From assembly GCA_020024175.1 (NCBI GenBank), contig JAHHUB010000122.1, positions 1 through 5,105 of the forward strand: DNA of 5,105 bases, written 5' to 3'. Every line of letters starts with the position of its first letter. The first letter of the stretch is position 1. Shown here piece by piece: positions 1 to 5,105 of the stretch. The notes under the pieces were generated by a model that worked only from the letters and a program-made list of their open reading frames with translations, made no database searches and was not told the DNA's origin. This stretch comes from Oscillospiraceae bacterium (lineage in GTDB: Bacteria; Bacillota; Clostridia; Oscillospirales; Ruminococcaceae). The translations under genes and the position numbers were made by a program.

Positions 1-503
1 GTTTTATTTTGTGGTATTTCAATTTTAGTTGTACCATTAAATTTCACACAGCCCTCGGCACAGAAAATAATAACAAAATTTTTATTTTCCTGTTCTTTTA
101 TATCAGCGGAAATTTTTCCATCACCTTTTAAATTAAAAGAATATATTTCTGCCTCTGCTTTTCCCTTTCTCAGCATCAGATTATAATCAGTACATTTTCC
201 GACAGAAACCGTATTCACCGCACCGTCAAATTTATGCAGTTCATATTCATTAAGACTGTATTCCCTGTCATCACCATTGTGAGTCAGTTTAATTTTACCA
301 TCAAGAGTGGCAATATATCTTTGATAATCCTTAAAAACAGTAAAATCAGATTTATCCGTTTCCACTGTAGCAGAGCTTATTCTCCATATAAAATCTTTTT
401 GGGAAAAATTTGAATCAAAAGGATATATGGCAATTTGAGTGGTTTTTCCGCCGGACCACAAAGTGGTTTTATAATCTTCTTCTGTAAGCAGTTTTATTTT
501 CAT
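1..503 (-). CDS. HutD/Ves family protein, partial (C-terminus beyond left edge)
   Basis: The frame is open from ATG at 503 to the window edge, giving 167 codons and no stop, so the 3' end is missing. The start has a GGAGGT ribosome site (511-516) 7 nt upstream. Family hallmarks are visible: WSGGKTTQIAIYP (residues 16-28), FIWRISSATVETDKSDFTVF (38-57, the WRiS.A.v....FS.F block), the R-Y-I-A-T-L-D-G strand (62-69) and a KFDG...CTDYNLMLRKG block (91-114, matching the family's F.G....... DfNlM.R.g). HutD/Ves proteins are small cupin-fold proteins. HutD is encoded with histidine-utilisation genes in Pseudomonas, and Ves is a cold- and stress-linked E. coli homologue; the biochemical role is not settled. 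No hut genes are visible here, so a histidine link is not supported. The gene has its own promoter but no terminator separates it from the phage-like gene upstream. Family call fairly firm, function unknown. Confidence 0.8.
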   Translation of the reverse strand, partial: MKIKLLTEEDYKTTLWSGGKTTQIAIYPFDSNFSQKDFIWRISSATVETDKSDFTVFKDYQRYIATLDGKIKLTHNGDDREYSLNEYELHKFDGAVNTVSVGKCTDYNLMLRKGKAEAEIYSFNLKGDGKISADIKEQENKNFVIIFCAEGCVKFNGTTKIEIPQNK

Positions 504-533
504 AATTAAAACCTCCGCATTATATTCAGCTAT

Positions 534-562
534 AGTATAACACTAAATATATGGCAAGTAAA
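534..562 (-). promoter_or_regulatory. Promoter of the HutD-like gene
   Basis: Read on the minus strand, TTTACT (557-562) is separated by 17 nt from TATACT (534-539), with TG one base before the -10 (extended -10). Transcription would start near 527, giving a leader of about 24 nt before the ATG at 503. The -35 lies only a few bases past the stop codon of the preceding minus-strand gene (569-571), so the HutD-like gene can be expressed alone or by read-through. Predicted by pattern only. Confidence 0.6.
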
Positions 563-568
563 TATCCG

Positions 569-988
569 CTAAGATTTTGATGAAATAAGGGACTGCAATT
601 CTTCCAATGCTTTTTTGTGATACCTAAACAGATTAGACCTTGAAATATGTGTTAATTCTTCAATTTCTTCATATGTATATAAATCTATGTATTTGTAAAT
701 CAGTATAATCTTATAGTCGGTATTTTCCAATTCATTTATAATATTATAAATATCTCCCATAACATTGACACTTTTTTTTATATCATTTAGTACATCTTTT
801 TTTATTTTATCTATTAATTTTCCGCAATTATTTAAATAGTTGTTATTTACTTTTTCTGATACTCCAATTTCTTTTAAATCATTTTCTATATCTTTTTTAA
901 GATTTTCCAAAAATTCTATTTGTTCTTTTCCGCAGATTATTTTTTGCCGTAAATTTTTATATCTCATCAAATAATCTTTTGAATTCAA
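569..988 (-). CDS. Phage-type sigma-region-4-like transcriptional regulator (DUF1492-like), TTG start
   Basis: A 139-aa protein when started at TTG 988. The TTG is 9 nt downstream of a perfect AAGGAGG (998-1004) and gives an N-terminus MNSKDYLMRYKNLRQKI that resembles the MNAKEYL...- beginnings of phage proteins of the DUF1492 type. An ATG at 1033 would add 15 arginine-rich residues encoded over the end of the preceding gene, and an ATG at 967 would delete the conserved start. Residues about 10-80 are charged and helical, likely coiled-coil. Residues 88-133 look like sigma-70 region 4: NTDYKIILIYKYIDLYTYEEI, then THISRSNLFRYHKKALEEL, i.e. a helix-turn-helix with the r.h..AL..L recognition-helix pattern. 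Such proteins occur in Firmicute prophages and are thought to steer late or lytic transcription; that role is inference here. The gene follows the 76-aa gene by 14 nt, with the ribosome site overlapping that gene's stop codon, so translational coupling is likely. It is very AT-rich. Confidence 0.75.
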   Translation of the reverse strand: MNSKDYLMRYKNLRQKIICGKEQIEFLENLKKDIENDLKEIGVSEKVNNNYLNNCGKLIDKIKKDVLNDIKKSVNVMGDIYNIINELENTDYKIILIYKYIDLYTYEEIEELTHISRSNLFRYHKKALEELQSLISSKS

Positions 989-1002
989 CCTCCAACGCCT
1001 CC

Positions 1003-1233
1003 TTAGTCCATTGGAAAAACATCTCCGCCACAAAGCTTTACCACTTCACTGAGAGTACAGCTATCTTCTAAACAGTCCATATGGTAATAATCACCGTCAA
1101 TAACTGCATAATTTTCATCATCACAGATATTGTCATAACAGATTTGACATTTGGCAATAGTTTTTCCGTCATAATTGGGACAAGTTGAACAACATGGAGT
1201 TTGCAGACATATTTCACACACTCTTTTCATCAT
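1003..1233 (-). CDS. Small cysteine-rich putative zinc-binding protein
   Basis: A 76-aa protein with eleven cysteines: C6xxC9, C14-C15, C18, C29xxC32, C37, then H51xxC54, C59 and C68. The layout CEIC....C...CPN followed by CQIC.......YHMDC resembles a pair of treble-clef or LIM-like zinc knuckles. Proteins of this kind are common as unnamed small proteins in Clostridia and their prophages. I do not recognise a named family, and function is unknown; protein-protein contact or DNA binding are both possible. Two adjacent ATGs (1233 and 1230) follow an AAAGGA ribosome site (1234-1239) very closely, by 0 and 3 nt. The second is the better spaced, so the true protein may be 75 aa. It is the first gene after the strong minus-strand promoter at 1333-1361 and sits just ahead of the sigma-like gene, so both probably belong to one repressor-controlled transcript. 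Confidence 0.7.
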   Translation of the reverse strand: MMKRVCEICLQTPCCSTCPNYDGKTIAKCQICYDNICDDENYAVIDGDYYHMDCLEDSCTLSEVVKLCGGDVFPMD

Positions 1234-1260
1234 TCCTTTCGCATTTTAAATTACTGCTTT

Positions 1261-1290
1261 AAGCTACATCACCGCAATGGAGCTTTTTAA
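1261..1290 (+). terminator. Imperfect hairpin with T-run, possible weak plus-strand terminator
   Basis: On the plus strand AAGCTaCAT (1261-1269) pairs with ATGgAGCTT (1277-1285) around a 7-nt loop, with a single mismatch, and the stem runs into TTT. It lies inside the leader of the minus-strand operon. Read on that strand the stem is not followed by a T-run, so there it would be a leader hairpin rather than a terminator. It could block plus-strand transcription entering the control region. The stem is weak and the call tentative. Confidence 0.25.
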
Positions 1291-1308
1291 TCTTCACTTC
1301 TCTTTTTT

Positions 1309-1325
1309 GTTGATTTTTTATCAAC
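1309..1325. repeat. Inverted repeat at the minus-strand transcription start
   Basis: GTTGAT (1309-1314) and ATCAAC (1320-1325) form a perfect 6-bp dyad with a 5-nt T-rich spacer. It lies directly at the predicted start of the minus-strand transcript (about 1326). It could be a 5' hairpin stabilising the mRNA or an operator for a DNA-binding protein. Its left arm belongs to TTGTTGATTTTT (1307-1318), which recurs exactly at 1384-1395. Confidence 0.45.
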
Positions 1326-1332
1326 TCACTAT

Positions 1333-1361
1333 ATTCTAGCACTAAGTAGCTTTTTTGTCAA
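1333..1361 (-). promoter_or_regulatory. Strong promoter for the zinc-protein / sigma-like operon
   Basis: On the minus strand a perfect TTGACA (1356-1361) is followed after 17 nt by TAGAAT (1333-1338), with TG one base upstream of the -10 (1340-1341), an extended -10. The predicted start is near 1326, about 93 nt ahead of the ATG at 1233. The -35 overlaps a TCAACA half-site (1358-1363), so it is placed to be blocked by the divergent repressor. An intrinsically strong promoter that must be held off fits a lytic-type promoter. Confidence 0.7.
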
Positions 1362-1372
1362 CATATAATTTA

Positions 1373-1390
1373 TTTCGACATAATTGTTGA
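1373..1390. promoter_or_regulatory. Putative repressor operator 1
   Basis: TTTCGACATAATT (1373-1385) is the exact reverse complement of the 13-mer at 1431-1443. With the next bases it forms a near-palindrome TCGACA-TAAT-TGTTGA (1375-1390), five of six arm positions symmetric, which suits a dimeric helix-turn-helix protein. It abuts and partly overlaps the repressor's -35 (1387-1392). A further TCAACA half-site at 1358-1363, 17 bp to the left, overlaps the opposing -35. Confidence 0.55.
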
Positions 1391-1415
1391 TTTTTAATAA
1401 ACTATATGGTAAAAT
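1387..1415 (+). promoter_or_regulatory. Promoter of the S24 repressor gene
   Basis: TTGATT (1387-1392) is followed after 17 nt by TAAAAT (1410-1415), with TG at 1407-1408 making an extended -10. The predicted start is near 1422, leaving a leader of about 35 nt. The -35 overlaps operator 1, and the -10 and start overlap operator 2, which implies autoregulation. Confidence 0.65.
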
Positions 1416-1425
1416 AATGTCGAAT
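1413..1425. promoter_or_regulatory. Putative repressor operator 2
   Basis: AATAATGTCGAAT shares the ATGTCGAA core with sites 1 and 3 and matches site 3 at 11 of 13 positions. It overlaps the end of the repressor -10 and the predicted transcription start, a classic autorepression position. It begins 18 bp before site 3, so the two lie on nearly the same face if the helix repeat is somewhat under-wound. Confidence 0.5.
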
Positions 1426-1430
1426 AGTAG

Positions 1431-1443
1431 AATTATGTCGAAA
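1431..1443. promoter_or_regulatory. Putative repressor operator 3
   Basis: AATTATGTCGAAA is the exact inverted copy of operator 1, 58 bp away. It runs into the AAAGGAG ribosome site (1441-1447) of the repressor gene, so it lies within the first transcribed bases and could act as a roadblock to the repressor's own transcription. Confidence 0.5.
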
Positions 1444-1456
1444 GGAGTCTTAGAAT

Positions 1457-2089
1457 ATGTCTGAGCAACATATAGGACTTAAAATAAAAAAGCGTCGTGA
1501 AGAATTAGGCATGACACAGGACGATCTGGCAAAAAAATTGGGATACAAATCCCGTTCAACTATAAACAAAATAGAAGCCGGAATAAACGATGTGGCAAAC
1601 AACAAAATAATTAAATTTGCTCAAGCTTTAAACACCACATCTGCAGCTCTTTTGGGCTTGGATGTAGGCACATTTTTCAGCGTGGATAATATTCTGCCCA
1701 TACCAGAATCGGAGGAAATACCTTTAGTGGGAACCATTGCTTGCGGAAACCCTATTTTGGCACAGGAAAATATCTTGGAGTATGTATCATCACCCTGTTT
1801 TTTAAAAGCGGATTTCGCTCTCAGATGCAAAGGCGACAGTATGATAAATGCCCGTATATATGATGGGGATATTGTATATATAAAAAAACAATCCACTGTG
1901 GACAATGGACAAATTGCCGCAGTTTTAATCGGTGAAGAAGCCACTTTAAAAAGAGTTTATCTCTACCACAACAAAATTGTTTTAACCCCGGAAAACCCCG
2001 CATATGAACCACTTGTATACACCAACGAAGAATTAAATGAAGTTCAAATTTTGGGAAAGGCTGTCTACTTTACAAGTCAAATTCATTAA
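1457..2089 (+). CDS. CI/LexA-like repressor: XRE helix-turn-helix plus S24 self-cleaving domain
   Basis: A 210-aa protein of the usual length for phage CI-type repressors. The N-terminus holds an XRE helix-turn-helix: GLKIKKRREELGMTQDDLAKKLGYKSRSTINKIEAG (residues 7-42). A linker follows, then the S24/LexA peptidase domain from about residue 88. It shows a cleavage-site block IPLVGTIACGNPILAQENI with probable scission at Cys96-Gly97, the nucleophile region KGDSMINARIYDGD with Ser128, and the general-base Lys165 in EATLKRVY. All catalytic parts are present, so it should be able to self-cleave when stimulated by RecA filaments, as LexA and lambda CI do. The start at 1457 is set by AAAGGAG (1441-1447), 9 nt upstream. 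It is divergent from the zinc-protein/sigma-like operon with a shared operator region, and so is probably the repressor of both directions. A housekeeping LexA is less likely because of the XRE-type domain and the phage-like neighbours. Confidence 0.9.
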   Translation: MSEQHIGLKIKKRREELGMTQDDLAKKLGYKSRSTINKIEAGINDVANNKIIKFAQALNTTSAALLGLDVGTFFSVDNILPIPESEEIPLVGTIACGNPILAQENILEYVSSPCFLKADFALRCKGDSMINARIYDGDIVYIKKQSTVDNGQIAAVLIGEEATLKRVYLYHNKIVLTPENPAYEPLVYTNEELNEVQILGKAVYFTSQIH

Positions 2090-2096
2090 AAAATTA

Positions 2097-2129
2097 TATG
2101 GAACTTATATAATAAGTAGGTTATCCATA
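2097..2129. repeat. Nested inverted repeats after the repressor gene
   Basis: An inner perfect dyad CTTAT-ATA-ATAAG (2104-2116) is enclosed by TATGGA (2097-2102) and TCCATA (2124-2129). It begins 7 nt after the repressor stop. There is no following T-run, so it is not a convincing intrinsic terminator; it may be a 3' mRNA hairpin or chance in AT-rich DNA. No other terminator is visible between the repressor gene and valS. Confidence 0.25.
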
Positions 2130-2194
2130 CTGACATATTCATGTAATTTCAGGCATTAAAATTTTATAAAATCCATGTTAACCTTTAAAACTTT

Positions 2195-2211
2195 ATTCAA
2201 AAAGCTTGAAT
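2195..2211. repeat. Dyad overlapping the valS -35
   Basis: ATTCAA (2195-2200) and TTGAAT (2206-2211) form a perfect 6-bp inverted repeat with a 5-nt AAAGC spacer; the right arm is the -35 hexamer itself. The 15-mer at 2196-2210 recurs with one change at 5038-5052, in the same place relative to another promoter. Confidence 0.5.
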
Positions 2212-2234
2212 TTATTTGAATATTAAAGTATAAT
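2206..2234 (+). promoter_or_regulatory. Promoter of valS
   Basis: TTGAAT (2206-2211) is separated by 17 nt from a perfect TATAAT (2229-2234). The predicted start is near 2241, giving a leader of about 56 nt. That is too short for a T-box, and no T-box consensus (TGGNACCGCG-like) or leader terminator is present between 2090 and 2296. The -35 lies within a dyad that may be an operator. Confidence 0.75.
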
Positions 2235-2284
2235 ATTATAATTGTAATATTTATATATATTTACTCATATATAATCATTTTATC

Positions 2285-2290
2285 AGGAGG
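2285..2290 (+). promoter_or_regulatory. Ribosome binding site of valS
   Basis: A perfect AGGAGG lies 6 nt before the ATG at 2297 and fixes the start. It fits a highly translated housekeeping gene. Confidence 0.85.
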
Positions 2291-2296
2291 AAAAAC

Positions 2297-4915
2297 ATGA
2301 AACAGCTTGAAAAAATCTACAACCCAAAAGAAGTAGAAGAAAAAATCTACAAAAACTGGCAAGAAAAAGGATATTTTCATGCAGAGGTCAATAAGGATAA
2401 AAAACCTTTTACTATAATGATGCCCCCACCTAACATCACTGCTCAACTTCATATCGGACATGCTTTGGACGATACTTTGATGGATATTCTCATTCGTTTT
2501 AAACGCATGAAAGGCTTTGAAGCTCTTTGGCTTCCAGGTACTGACCATGCATCTATTGCAACTGAAGCTAAAATCGTTGAGGCTTTGAAAAAAGAAGGTA
2601 TAAACAAGGAAGATTTAGGCAGAGAAAAATTCCTTGAAAAAGCTTGGCAGTGGAATAAAACTTATGGTGGAAGAATTGTTGAACAGCAAAAGAAAATGGG
2701 CTTTTCCTGTGACTGGGAAAGAGCCAGATTTACCATGGATGATGTTTGTTCAAAAGCTGTTAAGAGAGTTTTTGTAAATCTTTATAACAAAGGGCTTATT
2801 TACAGAGGAGAAAGAATTATTAACTGGTGTCCTCACTGCAAAACTTCAATTTCTGATGCAGAAGTTGAATATCATGAACAGGCAGGACATTTTTGGCATA
2901 TTAAATACCCAGTAAAAGGCAGCAATGAATTTGTGGAAATTGCTACCACAAGACCCGAAACCCTTTTGGGAGATACTGCAGTTGCTGTAAACCCAAATGA
3001 TGAAAGATACACACATTTAGTGGGAAAAACACTTATACTTCCCCTTGTAGGCAGAGAAATTCCCGTTGTTGCCGATTCCTATGTTGATATTGAATTCGGC
3101 ACAGGCTGTGTTAAAATTACTCCTGCCCATGACCCTAATGACTTTGAAGTGGGCAAAAGACATGATCTCCCTATTATCAATATTATGAATGATGATGCTA
3201 CAATCAACGAAAACGGTGGTAAATACTGCGGTTTGGAAAGATATGAAGCAAGAAAACAAATTGTTGAAGACCTTGAAAAAGAAGGATTTTTGGTTAAGGT
3301 TGAAGATCATGTTCACAATGTGGGAAGCTGTTACCGCTGTAACAACACAGTTGAGCCATGGGCTTCCAGCCAATGGTTTGTCAAAATGGAAGATTTGGCT
3401 AAACCGGCTATTGAGGCTGTTAAAAACGAAGAAATTAAATTCATTCCAAAAAGAATGGATAAAATTTACTACAACTGGATGGAAAATATCAAAGACTGGT
3501 GCATTTCCCGTCAGCTTTGGTGGGGACACAGAATTCCTGCTTACTACTGTGCTGACTGCGGTGAATTGATAGTTTCTGAAAATGATGTTCATGTATGCCC
3601 AAAATGCGGCAGCAAAAACATTAAACAGGACCCCGATACTTTGGATACATGGTTCTCCTCCGCTTTGTGGACATTCAGCACACTGGGATGGCCTGACAAA
3701 ACAGAGGAATTTGAATACTTCCACCCCACTGATGTTTTGGTAACAGGTTATGATATTCTCTTCTTCTGGGTTGCCAGAATGATTTTCTCCTCTTTGGAAC
3801 ACACAGGGGAAATTCCCTTTAAAACTGTATTCTATCATGGTTTAGTCAGGGACTCCCAAGGAAGAAAGATGAGTAAATCTTTGGGTAACGGTGTTGACCC
3901 TCTGGAAATTATCGACCAATATGGTGCTGACACATTAAGACTTGCTCTTGTTACAGGAAACACTCCAGGCAACGATATGAGATACTCCGATGAAAAAATT
4001 ATCTCATGCAGAAACTTTGCAAATAAGCTTTGGAATGCTGCAAGATTTGTTCTTATGAATTTGGAAGGCCATGAAGTAAAACCAAATCTTCCGGAAAACC
4101 TTACTACAGAAGATAAGTGGATTATTTCAAAATACAACAATGCAGTTAAAGAAATTTCCGATAATATGGATAAATTTGAACTGGGTCTTGCAGTGCAAAA
4201 AGTTTACGACTTTATCTGGGATATTTACTGCGACTGGTATATCGAACTTACCAAACCCCGTCTTAATGCCGAAGGTGAAACTGCCAACAATGCAAGACAG
4301 GTTCTTGTTTATGTTCTCAGCAACACTCTTAAACTTCTTCACCCATTTATGCCATTTATCACAGAAGAAATTTGGCAGGCTTTGCCTCACGAAGGTGAAA
4401 GCATTATGGTGAGCAAATTCCCTGAATATGATGAAAAACTGCACTTTGCAAAGGAAGAAGAAGAATTTGAAAGAGTTATGCAGGCAATCCGTGCTGTAAG
4501 AAATGTCAGAAACGAAATGAATGTTCCTCCTTCCAAGAAAGCCAGTCTTTTTATTGAAACAGAACATAAAGACTCATTTAACAGTGCTGTGTCTTTCTTT
4601 GAAAAACTTGCGTCTGCCGATGAAGTCACAGTGGGAGATAAATTTGACATTGAAGGTGCTGTTCAGGTTGTTTCCGAAGGTGCAAAAATTTTAATTCCCA
4701 TGTCTCAGCTTATTGACAGAGAAAAGGAAATTGCAAGACTTAACAAGGAAAAAGATGTTTGCGAAAAAGATATTGCATTCCTTTCCGGAAAGCTTAATAA
4801 TCCCGGCTTTGTATCTAAAGCACCCGAAAAAGTTATAGCTATGGAAAAGGAAAAACTTGCTAAGGCTGAAGCCAAACTTAAAACAATTCTTGACAGTATT
4901 GCTTCTCTTAACTAA
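2297..4915 (+). CDS. valS: Valyl-tRNA synthetase
   Basis: An 872-aa class I aminoacyl-tRNA synthetase, full length for bacterial ValRS, which charges tRNA-Val with valine in the cytoplasm. Seen in order: [16 protein letters not shown] with the HIGH motif at residues 52-55; [10 protein letters not shown] (81-90), typical of ValRS rather than IleRS or LeuRS; cysteine pairs C178xxC181 and C345xxC348 flanking the editing domain; [10 protein letters not shown] (217-226) of the CP1 editing domain, which hydrolyses mischarged Thr-t[14 protein letters not shown] (408-418); a zinc ribbon C418xxC421...C434xxC437; [12 protein letters not shown] (447-458); KMSKS at 524-528; an alpha-helical anticodon-binding domain (about 576-740, including [12 protein letters not shown] at 682-693); and the C-terminal coiled-coil arm (about 805-872, with NPGFVSKAP). 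It is a monocistronic unit: own promoter, AGGAGG 6 nt before ATG, and terminator 9 nt after the stop. Codon use is more biased, with fewer ATA codons than the repressor gene, as expected for high expression. One oddity is Ala49 where ValRS normally has Gly (NxTG) just before HIGH. Confidence 0.98.
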   Translation: MKQLEKIYNPKEVEEKIYKNWQEKGYFHAEVNKDKKPFTIMMPPPNITAQLHIGHALDDTLMDILIRFKRMKGFEALWLPGTDHASIATEAKIVEALKKEGINKEDLGREKFLEKAWQWNKTYGGRIVEQQKKMGFSCDWERARFTMDDVCSKAVKRVFVNLYNKGLIYRGERIINWCPHCKTSISDAEVEYHEQAGHFWHIKYPVKGSNEFVEIATTRPETLLGDTAVAVNPNDERYTHLVGKTLILPLVGREIPVVADSYVDIEFGTGCVKITPAHDPNDFEVGKRHDLPIINIMNDDATINENGGKYCGLERYEARKQIVEDLEKEGFLVKVEDHVHNVGSCYRCNNTVEPWASSQWFVKMEDLAKPAIEAVKNEEIKFIPKRMDKIYYNWMENIKDWCISRQLWWGHRIPAYYCADCGELIVSENDVHVCPKCGSKNIKQDPDTLDTWFSSALWTFSTLGWPDKTEEFEYFHPTDVLVTGYDILFFWVARMIFSSLEHTGEIPFKTVFYHGLVRDSQGRKMSKSLGNGVDPLEIIDQYGADTLRLALVTGNTPGNDMRYSDEKIISCRNFANKLWNAARFVLMNLEGHEVKPNLPENLTTEDKWIISKYNNAVKEISDNMDKFELGLAVQKVYDFIWDIYCDWYIELTKPRLNAEGETANNARQVLVYVLSNTLKLLHPFMPFITEEIWQALPHEGESIMVSKFPEYDEKLHFAKEEEEFERVMQAIRAVRNVRNEMNVPPSKKASLFIETEHKDSFNSAVSFFEKLASADEVTVGDKFDIEGAVQVVSEGAKILIPMSQLIDREKEIARLNKEKDVCEKDIAFLSGKLNNPGFVSKAPEKVIAMEKEKLAKAEAKLKTILDSIASLN

Positions 4916-4923
4916 GTAAATAT

Positions 4924-4958
4924 AAAAAATCTGCAATTTTAAATTGCAGATTTTTTTA
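4924..4958 (+). terminator. Rho-independent terminator of valS, symmetrical
   Basis: AAAAAATCTGCAATTT (4924-4939) and its exact reverse complement (4941-4956) flank one T. The working stem is ATCTGCAA/TTGCAGAT with an A/T loop, followed by a seven-T run. The left A-run gives a T-run on the other strand, so it can also stop minus-strand transcription. It begins 9 nt after the valS stop. Confidence 0.9.
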
Positions 4959-5037
4959 CATTTATTCGATTTTTCCCACATTTTTCACCAAAAAACATAT
5001 TTTATTAGCTTTATTTGCCTAAATTCTAAAAAATTTT

Positions 5038-5052
5038 TTCAAATAGCTTGAA
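5038..5052. repeat. Second copy of the valS-type promoter dyad
   Basis: TTCAAATAGCTTGAA differs at one base from the 15-mer at 2196-2210. Arms TTCAA and TTGAA are separated by 5 nt, and the right arm again is the -35 of a promoter. Confidence 0.5.
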
Positions 5053-5076
5053 GTAAGTGTTTATTTGTTTTATAAT
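5048..5076 (+). promoter_or_regulatory. Promoter reading out of the right edge
   Basis: TTGAAG (5048-5053) is separated by 17 nt from a perfect TATAAT (5071-5076), with predicted start near 5083. No coding start is visible before the window ends at 5105, so it serves a downstream gene that cannot be named. Between the valS terminator and this promoter (4959-5037) I see only AT-rich DNA. Confidence 0.65.
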
Positions 5077-5105
5077 ATACAAGTAAGATTATATACTATA
5101 AATTC

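Noticed and set aside
1356..1443. CRISPR-like repeat array
   Set aside because: Repeated units are short, in both orientations and promoter-associated; they fit operator half-sites, not repeat-spacer units.
1621..2012. Two minus-strand frames across the repressor gene
   Set aside because: Antisense to a complete S24 repressor with clear motifs; no independent support.
2090..2296. T-box riboswitch before valS
   Set aside because: No consensus box, no terminator/antiterminator pair, and the promoter lies too close to the start codon.
504..2296. Prophage with attachment sites
   Set aside because: No integrase, no structural gene and no flanking direct repeat of att type found in the window; only regulatory genes are visible.
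3189..3569. Plus-strand frame of 126 codons within valS
   Set aside because: Out-of-frame shadow of valS, low-complexity and without a plausible start signal.
3017..3838. Long minus-strand open frame (273 codons) inside valS
   Set aside because: Antisense to strongly conserved synthetase sequence; no ribosome site, no recognisable domain, and phenylalanine/asparagine-rich composition typical of a reversed biased gene.
4127..4650. Minus-strand frames in the 3' part of valS
   Set aside because: Shadows of a conserved coding region with no promoter or ribosome site.

Overview
This is an AT-rich bacterial window. Intergenic A/T tracts, strong GGAGG-type ribosome sites, TTGACA/TATAAT promoters with extended -10 (TGn) elements and the protein styles all point to a low-GC Firmicute, most likely a Clostridia-class anaerobe. 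Genus cannot be set from the sequence.

Left part, minus strand (1-1233): reading right to left, a small cysteine-rich putative zinc-binding protein (76 aa) is followed after 14 nt by a phage-type sigma-region-4-like protein. The latter is best started at a TTG codon (139 aa). A HutD/Ves-family cupin-like gene then runs off the left edge with its own promoter. The first two genes look translationally coupled.

Middle (1234-2089): a 223-bp divergent control region separates these genes from a plus-strand, CI/LexA-like repressor (XRE-type helix-turn-helix plus S24 self-cleaving peptidase domain, 210 aa). Each direction has a well-formed promoter. The region carries repeated TGTCGA/TCRACA half-sites, including an exact 13-bp inverted pair, placed over the repressor's start region and ribosome site and over the -35 of the opposing promoter. 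This looks like a lysogeny- or SOS-type switch: the repressor would silence itself and the divergent sigma-like gene until DNA damage triggers self-cleavage at Cys96-Gly97. No integrase, structural phage gene or attachment site is visible, so it may be a phage-derived regulatory module kept in the chromosome, or the edge of a larger element outside the window.

Right part, plus strand (2206-4958): complete valS (valyl-tRNA synthetase, 872 aa) with a TTGAAT-17-TATAAT promoter, a strong ribosome site and a symmetrical Rho-independent terminator. No T-box leader is present. A second promoter at 5048-5076 points out of the right edge towards an unseen gene. It shares a 15-bp dyad (14 of 15 bases) with the valS promoter, in the same position relative to the -10 box.
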